In this document: piece by piece, positions 46,740 to 59,900 of the stretch | Layout: every line of letters begins with the position of its first letter | Position numbering within the stretch: position 1 is the stretch's first letter | Source: Emydura subglobosa | Taxonomy: Eukaryota > Chordata > Testudines > Chelidae | Assembly: GCA_007922225.1 (NCBI GenBank) | Contig: ML679954.1 | Location: forward strand, 26,082,240-26,146,239 | Length of the DNA stretch: 64,000 nt | Reading direction: 5' to 3' | Notes under the pieces: generated by a model | Databases searched by the model: none | Told to the model about the DNA's origin: nothing | Seen by the model: only the letters and a program-made list of their open reading frames with translations | Translations under genes and position numbers: made by a program

Positions 46740-47600
46740 AAACACTAGAATTTTCTGGAAAAAAAATTAGATCATTAACAATTTAATTTGAGAAACTTTA
46801 TTCTCCCAGCAATAAGTATAGAATAATTAAATTCTGTATTAGCATAATAAAAATACCCCACAGGGTTCAATATCTGAGTTAACCAATTTATTTCTAATAA
46901 TAAATATAAGATGTCTTGAAATTAAGTTTGACAAATGTGGTGCTGTTGAAATGACTGCAGTTCAGGAGTTTCAGTGTATGTGTAATATATGATATATAAG
47001 ATAATTACAAATCAGTGTCTATGCATAGGCCCATAGACACTGATTTGCAGTTAATGAAGGCTATTTAGGTTGAAATGCTGTGTTTTATTTCTGCCTGTAA
47101 TACAAATAAATATGTAGGATATGCCTTTTTTGTGCTTAGGACAAGGTCTCTGAATGCCCAAATGGAACAAAGGACGAGCTCTAGAGATGTAAAATTAGAC
47201 AGTTCTTCCAGGCAATTCAAGTCTCTCAACAGTACATAATTCAGCTTTAATAGTTTTAATCATAAATGTTTTAATAATTTAGTAATATAAACTGATGATG
47301 TTCTTTACATTTTTTTTCAAGGTCAGAATAGCTGTCTGAATGGATTATAGTCCTTTTGATTAGTGTTTTATCCACAAATTCCTTAATTATTTAGTAGTTT
47401 GACTGGTTAGAAATCTGTGCGTAATTTGTTCCATATCTGAAGTTTAGCAGTTTAGGTATTTTAATGCCCCAGGAACTGTGAGTAAATCAATTTTCCCAAA
47501 GTCATTGTGGGCTAATGATTAAAGAGGAGAGCCACACAATCCAAGCCAATGCATCATTTCTCGACCTACTAGTGAGGATCAAAATTATTTTGACATCTCA
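46740..47600. other. AT-rich block dense in TAAT-type motifs (candidate conserved non-coding element)
   Basis: No repeat family is recognised. TAATTA/ATTAAT/TTAAT motifs, the usual homeodomain cores, are frequent and the sequence is free of obvious transposon ends. A perfect hairpin lies inside at 47008-47047. Conservation cannot be assessed from one sequence. Confidence 0.2.
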
Positions 47601-49790
47601 GGGCAAAATTAATCTCTGACTTGTGTACATGGAGCTTTTCTGCCACCCCTTACATGCGGTAGACCAAGGCAAGGCAGGATAAGACTCTAGGGGCTGATCT
47701 AATTCCCACTAGATAGAGTAGAAACTTCTCCGTTGACTTGAGTGGGAATTAGATTGAACCCCAAAGATGCTTGATTGAATGCTAGACAGAGGGACCAGGG
47801 CTTCAGGGCTGCTCAGTGAAACTGACTATGTACAAAGTGCTACCAAATGTACAAAGTAAACAAACTGGAAATAAAAGATATACTGTTTTGCTAAATCCTT
47901 TTTTTGTTTTCTAATTACAGGAATCTTACTAGTCATCTTTTTAGATACAACAGTCACAAGAAGGAATATGATTTTTTTTTCAAATTGCTGGGGTCCCTTT
48001 AAGTTGATAGGAGTTTTCCATTGTTTACATTGGGACTGGAGTCTGTCCTGGTGTGACCATTTATTTCATTTGCTGATGATACTGAGGGTACCACTGAGTA
48101 CCATTTACCTTTTCAGAAGTCAGCTCATCTTGGCTATCTGATGAGTGCCAACACCAGCTGCAAAGAAGCTGGGGGCTATATCCTGTGAGGTCTGAGCACC
48201 TAAGGCAGGGTACCAAGCTCTTCTGTCTCAATGGAATTTAAGGGTAATCAACTCCGGGACTTACAAAATAGATCAGACAAAATGTATAAAAGCTGGTGGG
48301 AGGTCATGGGTCCTTTGTTCCCAGGGAAATGAGATATACTCCCTCTCCCAATCCACATCTTCATCACACATATACAGCATCAGCAAAGGAGGAAGCCAGG
48401 TATTAAGAAGGAACCAACTGAGTTGATTTGGAAGCCAAACTGTAGCCCAATAACATTTGGCAACCACACAGGGAGTTTCTCCACTCTCAGGTGAGGCTTT
48501 GTGAATTAGGTGCTAAGATCTGCAAAGGGAGGAGAGCTTGTTTCTCCAACCAGGATCAAGGTAGAAGAAAATGGCTTCCATAGGCAGGCATACCTTTTTC
48601 CTGAATGAGTCAGCTGTTGGCTTACTACAGAGCAAGGAACCAGGACCCGGTGCATTGCTTAAGGCTATGGATCATTACTGATGAAGTTGAGCCCTTATTG
48701 ACTGGCTTTTGTGAAAACTGACACTGAGCTAAATATTGAACCGATTGTAGATAGGATTATTTTTTCCAAAAACTGAAAGAATTAAGTACTGTTTAAAATC
48801 ACAACAGTCAACGGGTTCCTGATATAAAAGATCATCTTTAGCAAAACCCAGTTCTTTACATATTTTAATCCCAAATTCATATGCCGGCTATTTGATCCTA
48901 GATAAGGTTATCTAAAATCTATTTCCTGTTCTGTGGGCAAATAGATTTCAGACTTCCCTAATTTTCAGAGTTATCCTTGAATTTCACTGAAAAGACATTT
49001 TCTTGTGTTTTTTCTCACTCTGGTATTAGTTTTCACTCAGGACTCAAATTTAAAAGCAAAGAATGTCAGATATTGAAAAGTAAAACCTTAAAAAACAAAA
49101 CAAAAAACTTAATTCAAAACCAGTTCAGCCCAAAATGTACATCAGTTTGGCTTTCCTAGGTGATTTTTTCCCAAAAGTCCATTCTTGTTCATTGAGGGAT
49201 TTATTTGTTGGGATTTAGCGGGCATTGAGAGCAAAACATCAATATCCGCACTTATTTATCATAATGTAATTTTCAAGAAATTTCCTTTTTATTTGTCTTG
49301 CTAAGTTGTCAGAGTGCTTTCAAGCTACAAATCCTAATGATAAATGAACAGGAAATTGTGAAACATGACAAAATATATTATCTAAAATTAAAAAGAGAAC
49401 ATTTTTCAATAGACAGGATATTTTTGACAGTGCCTTAGATAGAACAGTCAAATACTTTGAAATATAATGTATTCATTTAACTCTCTGTATAGTATTGGGT
49501 TCTATCTAATAACTTTCTGCTTCCAATGCCTCTTTCAAGCTACAAAAGAGAACCTCCCCCATCCCCTTTTTTTTAAAAAAAATTAAGGTATATATTTATT
49601 AGTGCAACTCTAACAGGGCCTGATCCAAAGCCCATTGAAGTCCTATCCATTCATTTTCATTAGGATCAGGTTCAAACAGACTGACTGGCTTTTGGAGATT
49701 CCAATGCAGGGTACAGTCTGGTGCTTGGGGAACAAGCAGGGCACATCATTGACTAATAGGTAGACACTTTATTTACTTCTAGGACTCTTG
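47600..49790. other. Unique-looking sequence, nothing assigned
   Basis: It contains one short palindromic repeat (47698-47757, CTAATTCCCACT / AGTGGGAATTAG arms) and a diverged relative near 49615. No gene, LTR or LINE is recognised. Confidence 0.4.
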
Positions 49791-49899
49791 ATCAATATGT
49801 ATGCAGATGAACATATCTTGGGGCTCAGATGGAAACTGTTTATGACTCTTAGATATGATCAACCAATTTATTCATTGCTCAAAAACTTCTGTCACGTCA

Positions 49900-50498
49900 A
49901 TGCTTTTGTTTAAGAGATCTAGCGTTGCTTATATGTCCTGTGCAGAGTGAGCCATCATGCAGCAGTTGTCTGCAAACTGAAGGTCATGGTGGTGAGTTTC
50001 CTTTTTGCCTGGAAGTGTCCAAGATTGAAGAGCTTCCCATCCAGTCGATATTGGATACTGACACCAGGTGGTAGGTCATCTTGGATAAGATAGATGATGA
50101 CAGTCAGGTAGATGGTAAACAAGGTGGGAGCAATTACACAACCTTGTTTGACCCCATTCTGGAGGTGGAAGGCATCAGTTTCAAATCATCTGCTGAGGAC
50201 GGTGGTGGTCATGTCATCATGCAGGAGTCTCATCATGGTAATAAACTTAGTGGGCAACCCAGGCATTGGAAGACAATCCATAGCACTTCACGATTTAAGG
50301 AATTGAACACCTTGGTCAGGTCAATGAAGGCGAGGAACAGTTCTTGATTTTTCTCCCGATATTTTTCTTGGAGCTGCCTGACAACAAAGATCATATCTGC
50401 AGTGCTCCGGGGTGGTTGGAAGACACACTGGGCTTCTGGGAAGATCTCTTCAGAGAAGGGATGAAGACAGTTCAGGAGGATATGGGCCAGGATCTTAT
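49900..50498 (-). mobile_element. LINE reverse-transcriptase fragment, clade not assigned
   Basis: The minus strand encodes DKILAHILLNCLHPFSEEIF, RSTADMIFVVRQLQEK, AFIDLTKVFNSLNREVLW, and, after frame shifts, NGVKQGCVIAPTLFTIYL and FADNCCMMAHSAQD. This last piece corresponds to the catalytic FADD motif with the second aspartate changed to Asn. The order fits the fingers and palm of a non-LTR reverse transcriptase. It starts abruptly at the upper edge, where an RTE-type element ends. Confidence 0.75.
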
Positions 50499-51400
50499 CC
50501 ACAAAGGCTATTCTAAATCTACAAACAGCAAGTGCAATTCCTTGTGTTTCTCACTGTACTCTCCTGCAATGTTCAGGCTGCAAACACTGCATCCTTTGAC
50601 CTTCCTGGAATAAACCTGAAGTGGTTGTCATTTAGTTGGTGCTCCAGCTCCTCCTGAAGTCTTTTCTCAATAACTCTTTCCAGACACTTTGTTGTGTAAC
50701 ACATTAATTTGATGGGTTAGTAATTACTACATTCTTGCACATCTTCTTTATGCTTGAAGATAGGGACTAGCATGTTCTTTCTCCACTTGTTGGAATTTTT
50801 CCAATGGAGAATTAAGCTGAAAAAGTTTGTCATTATCACTTCTTCCTCGTGCCTCAGCTGATACACTGTCTGGTCCCCTTGCCTTCCCACATTTAGTGCT
50901 GTCTGAGTCTCCGCCATGGTGATCGGTCTTCTGAGATTGTTGCTTGCATATACTTCCCTCAATGATTTCTTCAGATTCTCTACCCTGAGCAGAGTATCGT
51001 AAAACCACTGCCACCTCCTAAAGAGTTCTCTGTGCTACTTTGCCTAATCATGGCTAATTTCTATATTCCTTTTTTCTCTTATTTCATTGGTAATTCTGTA
51101 TATAAGGCTTTAAAAGCTTGACCTTAGCTTCTTCTGCCTCTCCTTTTTTTGCCAGCTTGTATTCCTCATAACTTTCCACTGTTCTTACTTCCTGCCATCG
51201 CTTTAAACCTTTCTTCTTCTTTACTGTCTCCTGCGCATCACCGAACGATCTCCATATCTCCTTTTCATCAAATTTCCCACCCTTCATTAGGTCACAGGCA
51301 GCATGTACGCTTTTTTGTAGTAGGTCTGGATATTTGGTATCCCCACTCACTGGTATCATTATGGTTGGTTTGGTCATTGTCCAGCCTCCATAGACCTTTA
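50499..51400 (-). mobile_element. RTE-type LINE fragment (linker and start of reverse transcriptase)
   Basis: The minus strand encodes KEIWRSFGDAQETVKKKKGL and EEYKLAKKGEAEEAKVK (the linker after the endonuclease), WRKNMLVPIFKHKEDVQECS, KLMCYTTKCLERVIEKRLQE, FIPGRSKDAVFAA and EKHKELHLLFVDLE, then stops. The frame is broken by stops and shifts. It is the upstream neighbour in the LINE-LINE junction at about 50498. Confidence 0.75.
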
Positions 51401-51479
51401 TCCTTAAATCTCAGAGCTTTCATCACCTTATCCTTTGTTCACAACTTGTCTTTTGTCCTCCACTAGCCTTTTTCACGCT

Positions 51480-51850
51480 ATTCTCATGTGTTTGCATCTC
51501 TTCTTTGTCTCCCATTTTCCTTCATCTCTCTCTTCCACCTCATTTTCCTATTCTCCTCCTCTCCACTACACTGACCTGCCCCCATTCTACCAATTTTTCC
51601 TCTTCTACATGTCTTTCCATGCACTGTCACTTCTTTATTTGTCCTCTCACTCTGCTCCTTCTCACGTCCCTTTTCTCCCTCCCCATCATCCATTCTTGCT
51701 CTCCTTTCCTTCCTTCCTTTCCCTAATTTTTCCCACCCCTTTTGTTTCCCTTCTCTGTACTCCATCCCCAGTAATTTCCCCCCAATCCTCCACTTCTCTG
51801 CTCTTCCCTCATCCCCTACCTCCATCTACTGTTCTCCCCTCTCATCTTTG
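51480..51850. repeat. Long polypyrimidine tract
   Basis: About 370 bp are overwhelmingly C and T with short CTTCC, TCTCC and CCCC runs. The open frames across it (Ser/Pro/Phe/Leu-rich on plus, Glu/Arg/Gly/Lys-rich on minus) are by-products of that bias. Confidence 0.7.
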
Positions 51851-51929
51851 CTCCACTACTGGTGCTGGATCCTGGCTTGCTCACTCCTGGCTACAGACAG
51901 ACAACCCGCTTAGAGCAATTAGTTAATTG

Positions 51930-53560
51930 AGACAGTAAAGAGAAACCAGGTGACCCAGTTCTGAAAGGTAAGGAATAATATAACAACTCCACCCCCACCT
52001 GAGACCAAATACTGTGCTTGTCTTACTCTTTTAAATATTAACCATGTCATGGTTGCCACCTGCTAAAGTAATACTGTTTTGCACTTTGCAAAGGGAAGTG
52101 GAGCTGGAGGAGCTGTCCAAGGTAGGGAATTTTTTCTTGCACCATCCTGACAGGCGCCCTCCCCTGCCCTCCCCTCCCTCCGTCTCTCTCTCTCGTGCAC
52201 GCCACAGAATCTGCTGTCTGAGCTCTTTAGGAAACCAGATGTACATGCAGCCATGCCCCCTACTAGCTTTTCCGGCCTAGTGACCCCATTACAGACTGGA
52301 GGGGGGGGCAGAAGCTGAGTGGCAATCTGCTGGTAGAATCAATGATAACAAACCAAGGGCACTAGGGCAGCACTAGACAGGTAGGTCATCCACCATTTTA
52401 GTGCAACAAGATAAGGAGCAGGGCACAAGAGCTCTCTGTAGACTGCCGTATCTGTTCCCCATGTGGAGGAATATGCTAGGAGGAATATGTAGTTTCTAAA
52501 AAGGGATAGAATTACAGGTGGATTGCAGAGTATCCTGCTCCTTTAGCCACTTGTCTACCTAGAGAGTTATTATATATGCAAACTTAAGTGGGTTTTGCAT
52601 CTGCAGACAATCTATTTCATCCAATTTTAATATTTCCAAGTGTTAGGATATTTTTTTCCAAACATCAATTTCAGTGCATTGCTTTGGGGAATTACTAGTG
52701 TTATTTAATAACTGATATGTAAGTATTTACCAATTTACTGGCCCAGCCAGTCATTAAAAAAAAGCAACACACTGGATTATTCTGCATGTCATTGGGTACA
52801 AAGTGAAAGAGACATTTTCAGGTATAAAAGATCCAAAACTACTTATTCCTTTCCTCCAACTGACTTTCTGTTTTCAGGGATCTCATCAATTTTGTAATCC
52901 TACTTCTGTCTGGAATATTTAGATTTCTACTATTAAGAGTATGCCTGAAAGAGATTAGGAGAAAAAAAATCAGTTTGTGCTTAGTATGTAGTCAGTTTAA
53001 TTGTTCTCCAGTGAGTCAGTTTTCCTGCTATTTCTGTCTGTCGTTCACAGTGGAGAGATCATTTCTAAAAAGTGATGGTAAAACCACAAAAATGACAAGA
53101 GGCTCAGAGGGAGGTGTAATATCTGAAAGTAATTTTAAGGTATTTGGGAAGTTGATTAGACTTCAAACTAATGGTGTTTCTCCAAAATAAGGGCTGTACC
53201 AGTACAAAATTCCCTGATCCTAACATCCAGCCAAACACTGATTATGCATTTAGGATAGAATGTCTAGATATACGTTGCTGCCTCTGCTGGGTACATTCTT
53301 GAGGTTCAGAAAGGTATAAAATGTTTGTATTGAAAGTACAAAACAAAGGAATCTTGTCTGTCAAAAAAGGAGGTGACACAAATGTGGGTGGGTGGGAAGA
53401 GAGAGTATGACACGACACACACAAAGTCAATCTGAACAGTTCTATGGTTATGATTGTTTCAGCATCTATCTGAGAAGCTTGACTTGTAGGACTTCTTAAA
53501 CTGTACAGCATGGGGAGGGGAGTTAGACTCCTGGCTTCGATTCCTCTGTCTGCCACTGAC
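51930..53560. other. Unassigned sequence
   Basis: It holds a CT/GC-rich patch near 52150-52200, a G-run near 52300 and otherwise AT-rich unique sequence. No gene is recognised. Confidence 0.4.
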
Positions 53561-53564
53561 TTGA

Positions 53565-53715
53565 TATCAGTTTTTGGATATTAATCTCTCTGTACCGCTG
53601 ATTGCCCATTTGTAAAAAGGGGATAAAAATACTTGCCTACCTCAAAGGTGTTGAGAGGTTTAGCTAATTATACCTAGTGAAGTGCTTTGAGATCCTCAGA
53701 GGGGAGGTACTTAGT
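53565..53715 (+). repeat. MIR-like repeat, sense orientation
   Basis: TGCCCATTTGTAAAAAGGGG, AATACTTGCCTACCTCAAAG, a GTTGAGAGG block and GTGCTTTGAGATCCTCAGA appear in the order of the MIR-type 3' region. Confidence 0.6.
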
Positions 53716-53749
53716 TGTGCATGCTATTAGTGACCCAAATCCTTAAAGG

Positions 53750-56640
53750 TGCTGAACACCTGCAGCTCCTCTCAAAGTCAATGGGAGTTAAGGGTGCTTT
53801 GCTACGCTTGCAGGACGAACTCATCGAGATTAGGCCCATAAATAGAATAGTCTAAATTTCTCATCTGTCTAAAGAACTTGATTATAGCCACAATCCTACT
53901 CCCACTGAAGCCAATGGAGCTTTGTTGGCACAGGACTAATAGGGCAATTTCACCCCTGTGCTGCAGCTGCTTTGTGGCAAATTATGCTGGTGCAAACTGG
54001 CTGCAAAGCAGTCAGAAGCCCTTTCTAATCTCTCCAGAAAAATATTCTTAGCATAGAGAGGTTCCCCAGCAGCTTCGTAATCAGCATAGTTAGCTCTGTA
54101 TGACTGGAGGTGGGAGTCAACAGCGCAGTTTTCCATGGGTACTGCAGGATCGGGCCCTATAAATGGATATTTTTCTTCAGCCAGCAGCTGTTTGAACAAA
54201 CTGGCATCATTTTAATTGCATAAGGGGAATGCTTATCATATAGATATTTCATGAAAAACTGCAACAGGGGCTATCACCCTAACAATTCCATGAATTATAT
54301 GTCACATGGTGCCTTTTAAATATAGTGCATTTCTCAAGGAATGCACATGGGAATATAATGTGAATTGAATAACAGTGTTTAATATCTTTTCCCCTTACTC
54401 TTTTTTCTGTTTTCTTAGAATTTTTTTCTCAATGTAAAACAGATGATGGAGGATAGGAGTGTCTGTAATGTATCACTGGTATTTTCAAATGTGACAGCTC
54501 TTTTTCCTACCTCCAGTTTGTTCCTGTCATGGGAATGTGACAAAACGACTGACCTTAGCAAGGTAATGAGCAGATGTCATGGAAATGCCAGTTTTGAATA
54601 AAATCAGCTGTGTTAGGAAGAAGCAAGTCCCCTTTCATGATGCACTGGGCACTGTAACACAAATCTGTGTATACAGCAAAAGAGAAGCCACAGGTCTTGA
54701 CATGGATGTAAAGTGCAGAGTAGGTTTTTTAAATTTGTGCCACTTAACTAAATCTCATTTTATATCTTCCCTGGGAGACAGGGACACTGCATTGTGGAAT
54801 CTCACTGTCCATCACAAAGGTCCAGTGAACAAGGAGGGATTTACATGTAGTGTCACTTAGTGGACTTAGTGACCTTTCTTGCATTAAGGCTCAAATCCTG
54901 AGTCCAGCCCCTGACCTGAGTAGATGGGCTGTGCCAGTAGGTAAATAAGTGGTGCAGAAGGAGGTATATTCCCCTCTTAGGCTGCAAAGGGGTGGTGGAG
55001 CTACTCCATGAAAGTTATCACAGTCCATTGGCAGGAATTGCTCTTCCACACCTTTAATGTAACACACTCCTACCGTATGATAAAAGGATTCATGCCGCAG
55101 CAGGTCCCCAGACCCCACTCCTTCTGGCCCACCCCTACATGGCCTTTGCCCACCAAGCTGTGGGCTGCTGCTCAGTGATGCTGTGGAATGCTGTTCAGCT
55201 GCTGTGGAGTGTGGTTGTGCTACACAGGGGGTTTGTAAGTCGCCTCCCTATCTCCAGCTCTCTCTTGAACAGTAGCATGGCCCAGGAAGCCTGCACTTCT
55301 ACACAGGAAGGGGGTAGGAAGGGCAGGTCTATCCCTAGCAGCAATTAAAAGGTCGGCTGCATTGTCTAGCTGCTTGGTAACATTTCTTTTCCAGGTGCCG
55401 AAATTAAAATTATTTCTCCTATGCATAGGGTCAAACTGAGGGGGGCTGGGAAGGAATCTTTCCCTGGTCTGACTGGCAGGAACATTGGGATGGGGAGGGG
55501 GGGGGGTGTTCTCCTTCCTCTGCAGCATGGGGCAGGCTAACTTGCTAGAATTATATGGTATATCTCACTAAATCAATTCCCTGCCATTGCAGGGTCTTTG
55601 GGCATTTGGTAGCACCTTGCTCCACCTGGTTGTGTGCCACAGGTACAAAACAGTTCAGGCTCCTGAGCAGTGAAATGCTCTAGTTTAATCCATTATTTGG
55701 CTAAATATAGGAGTAACAGGGTGAAATATAGTGGACTGTGATATTCAGGAGATCAGATTAGATGAGCTAATGGTTCTTTCTGAAATTCTGGAGAGAGGAA
55801 AAAGTGACACACAAGCCCCTGAAGTCACGGAAGAGAGATGTCAAGTTAGGGAGGAATGTTGTTATGACTCCTCCTTCTGGGAACCTGCAGAATCATTGCT
55901 CCATCGTAGCTGTGTGGGCCTAGGGGCAGACAGGAAGGCATGGCTGGGCTGGAAGTCATAGGGTTCTAAGAAAGGGCTGTTTTCTGCAGTTGCATCCCCT
56001 CACTCCTGCAGGGAATCTGCCGCCTAAGATGATTCTGACATTCTCAGCATCCTCAGTCTGTGTTCTTTGACCCCCATTGTGAGCGAGCCATGTTGCTCTG
56101 ATGGAAAAAGAGAGTCAGGGAGTAATACAGAGGCACCAGACCTTGTAAATGCTCAAACCCCTTAATGGCTGCCCTGACTGAGACTTTTCCCCAGGGATCT
56201 TGGAGCATACACACACTAAGAGGGCCATCCCTTGTGCCCATTCCATAGGACAAACCCCTTAGAAAACAGAACACATTAAAACTCATGTAGTTTCCTGGTG
56301 CTTATGGGTATATCTTACTGTGATTCCTCAACACAAAACCATGGATGATAGTTAACAGACCAGTCACAAAAGTAATCACTGCTCCTAGTGCTGTTTCCTC
56401 ATGTCTCCACTGTAAGTGGTAGTGTTTGAAATCTGAAGAAGCATATCAAAATCCCAAATAATTTAATACATTGAACCTTAAACCCTGAGGAAATATGCCT
56501 ACATATTGTATTATCTTCCTCTGAAATGCCTTTAACAATTGTCAAGGTCACATTATGAACTTAGAGGTGTGGTCATGTTACATACGATGTTTTGAATGTT
56601 AACAGTAATCCATGCATCATGTGGTATGGCACATGATAGC
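53750..56640. other. Unassigned sequence with two short palindromic repeat copies
   Basis: CCATTGA-type cores occur near 53775 and 53900, and a G-run is at 55490-55508. The remaining open frames are short and unrecognised. Confidence 0.4.
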
Positions 56641-56644
56641 TCAT

Positions 56645-56950
56645 AGCTAGGCTTGGAAGGATTAATTTTTACCAGTAAAGGTCAGCTAACATCCATTTCA
56701 CTGTACACACACAAACAAAGAAAACTTTCCATCAATAATAATAGAAATAGGCTAGCCTAAAAAAAATACTTCTTGAGAACTAAGTTTGTTCTAAGGGTAT
56801 TTACTTTGTATACTTTGACATGTTATGTTGACTATTTGTATATTAACAGTTATACAGCTTTAATTTTTTAAATATTAATGTCTGTCATTAATAATTATCT
56901 GACCTCCCCTACATAATTTTCTGCAACTGGGGAAGATTTAAATCAATAAC
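56645..56950 (+). repeat. Interspersed repeat, relative of 40485-40740
   Basis: It begins GGCTTGGAAGGATTAATTTT and contains CACTGTACACACACAAACAA, ACTTCTTGAGAACTAAG and GTATTTACTTTGTATACTTT. It aligns end to end with the minus-strand copy 16 kb away. Confidence 0.6.
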
Positions 56951-56959
56951 GAATTAAAA

Positions 56960-59900
56960 ATGGTTTAAAAGTAAACCAATATTATCCATTGAAATTACTT
57001 AAAAAAAAAAATTACTGTCAAACTTGCTCATAGCATGGTATGGGAAGCATGGCTGACCCAAATGGTGGTGATATTCAAGTAATACATTATGCCTTAACCA
57101 AATTCAAGAAGAAAACGCTTTTTAATGCAAAGAACATTGTGTATGTTTGGAAAATGAGGATCCTGATGTGGTTTAGTATAGGGCCTACCTGGCCTTGTGT
57201 GAGTCTCTAAACACATACAATATTCTTCATCAGACAAAACCTTTTGATCTTTACCAATCAAGAGAAAAAGATTTTTATTGCAAACAACATCTCTCTCAGC
57301 AGCCCTACTGACATTTAGACTTTGACAGTGTGAGTACAACAGAACATACTACTGATGCTGTTGCTGGAAGTGTAGAACTCTGACACCAAATGATTTTCCC
57401 CATTTAAAAAATTGTCTTATTTAGATTAGAAATAGTATTCTCTTAGAAAATCCAGAAAAATCCCCACTCCTCTTGTCCCAGATGCTGTATCTAATCAAGA
57501 AAATTTAGGACTGGTAATTCTCCACTGGTGTTGTGCCAATAAACACAGGAAAGATGTAGGCTGTAGTATACACAAGGGTCAGGCATTCCACGCCCTCTAT
57601 CCTTACCTTAGAGGATATGTAGGGAACATGGTAGTAAAAGCAGCTATGCTTTGTTTACAATACAGGTTTAACTATTACTAGCACTAGGAGAAATGCACAG
57701 TAGTGAATTAGGGATCCTATCTTCTTCTAGTGGACACCAGGTCACACTAAGAGAGAGACTCTGTAGGAATCGATAGAAAGGCTACAAGGCAATCAGAGAA
57801 TTCTCTCCTATAAAGCAAAACACAAATTCAACATCCTAGCTATGTAGGTTTCTCAACTTTGCCTGTTTCCATGGTATCTGGATACATAGACCTTCCCTAA
57901 AAAATGACTCTCTTTTGTTTTCACTGGCTGCCAATACATTGAAAACTGCTAGTGAAGGTATGAAATCTAAGTAAGCCATCTCTGCTTACAGGAGCCTGAC
58001 TGAACTGAACATGAACTTTAAACAAAACCTCAGTAGCAGTTATAGGAACTGCTTGTAAAGAGCAAGTATTCTAATGAGCCTTTTGCTGTGTACTCCTGGT
58101 ATGCATTTTGCAGTGACAATGATAGGTTGTATTAACAATGTCTGTGCAGCAGAGGCTTGACTCATCTGCTGCTACCAGTTCTGATTCATTTGTGTTGACA
58201 TCTCTACTTTTGATTCACTTGTGATTTCATTGATGCTGCTACCGTAAACATCAGTCCAAATTCATCCATCTGTCATGGTCTTTGGGAAAACTACTTCCTC
58301 CACATCCTGTAGGCCTGCAAATAATACAACTGATAGAGTAAATAAAGGACTCTGGCACATCCACTTTTCTGTATCAGAAACTGCCAATTAAGGGGATGGA
58401 AAGTCTAAAACCTCAATCTAACTTTCTGCCTTGGTTTACCTACCCCCATATAATACCTGAGCCAATGTACCTCTTGTAGGACTTTATCCAAAGCCTATTC
58501 TAGTCAAGAGAGCATTAATGGGCTATGGATCAGGCCCTTAGTGGCAAAGAGATGATCACATGATATAAAAAGTGCCAGTTGGACAGAAGTCTCAAACCAA
58601 TAAGGAATAGTTATAGTAACAGAAGATATACAAACATATAGTGCCAGATGCCACTTAAAGTCTATGTTACAGGTGTTGGAAACAATTATCTCGGTTCTCA
58701 TGTGGCTCCCATCATCACAGTATCTGGGCACTTGAATGAATTTGTAAATTGAAAAGCATTGAAATTTGTTGAGTAAATGATTTGTCGCCAATTATTCTCC
58801 TGTCTCTAAAAGGAAGAATGGCAAGGAGATACAAAAAACAGATTTTTGCTATACCTGAATGAACTAGCAATGTATCTAATCCAGTATTCTGCCTTTAGCA
58901 ATACCTGGTACTGATCTTTCAGAGGAAAGAAAAAAAGAAACAAGTAAACAAACAAAATAACGCCCCCCATGATGCACTTGACCACCTATGTGTGAAACAA
59001 TTCTATTGATAGATGAGATTAAAATTACTTAGTGCTGATGTAGTCTGAAAATGAGTCTGTAAAAGTGGTATCGAAGGGCACTAACTCTATTGTGCCTCAG
59101 TGACTCCCATGTAAAATAAGTTCAATTTACAAGTAAAAATATTATTTCCCTAATTGCAGGCCTTGCAAACTCAGCCTTAGTTGGGAGAGTCAAGCTGGGT
59201 TCTTTCCTCTCATGAATCATCACCAGCAATTAAGACTGTGCAAGCTAAATTAATCCCTCATTTACATTTGTGTAAAATCAATATCTTCAACTTATGCTGA
59301 CACCAGTAGAGCTCTGTGTGCCTTCTGTCAGTTTGTACAAGAGTAACTGATTGGAATTTAGGGCCGCATGCTTGCTCTGCATAGAGTGCACTGCATAGAG
59401 CTCTGCATAGGGGTGTATGTGGAAAGGTTGCTTGCCTGAGCTCAGCTTTGCATTTCCCTGATCCTGGGACGTTTCTGTGCACAGCTAATTGTCCTGTACT
59501 GTTAGAGCATCTTGCTCTAATTTACACAGGGGTGCGGTGACTCAAAGGAGCTGAATACAAAGCTGATGATCAATGTGGTGTCTTGATCGAGTCTCCTTAC
59601 ACCAGTTATGTTTGCTTTGCTTTATTGAGCTGGTAGCGGAGGGGGAAATGGCATATGAGCGCCTACTTTGGCTCTGCACCATATGAGGATGGCCTTTACC
59701 CTAGAGTGATCTTCCATGAGCTGATTATGCTGGCTTTAGGACTAATTACTCCAGTGGTACAGTGCAAAACAGCCACACCACCTTGGAAAACCCGGTGCTT
59801 AGCGAACAATTTATAGATGTTGCATTATAAATTGGAAGAGAAGTAAGCCAGTCTCTTAGCTGTTTTGGCTCCTGCGGGTCTTCATAGGAGTTAAAAAGAA

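Noticed and set aside
51435..51926. A 163-codon plus-strand frame rich in Ser/Pro/Phe/His
   Set aside because: It is a direct consequence of the polypyrimidine tract.
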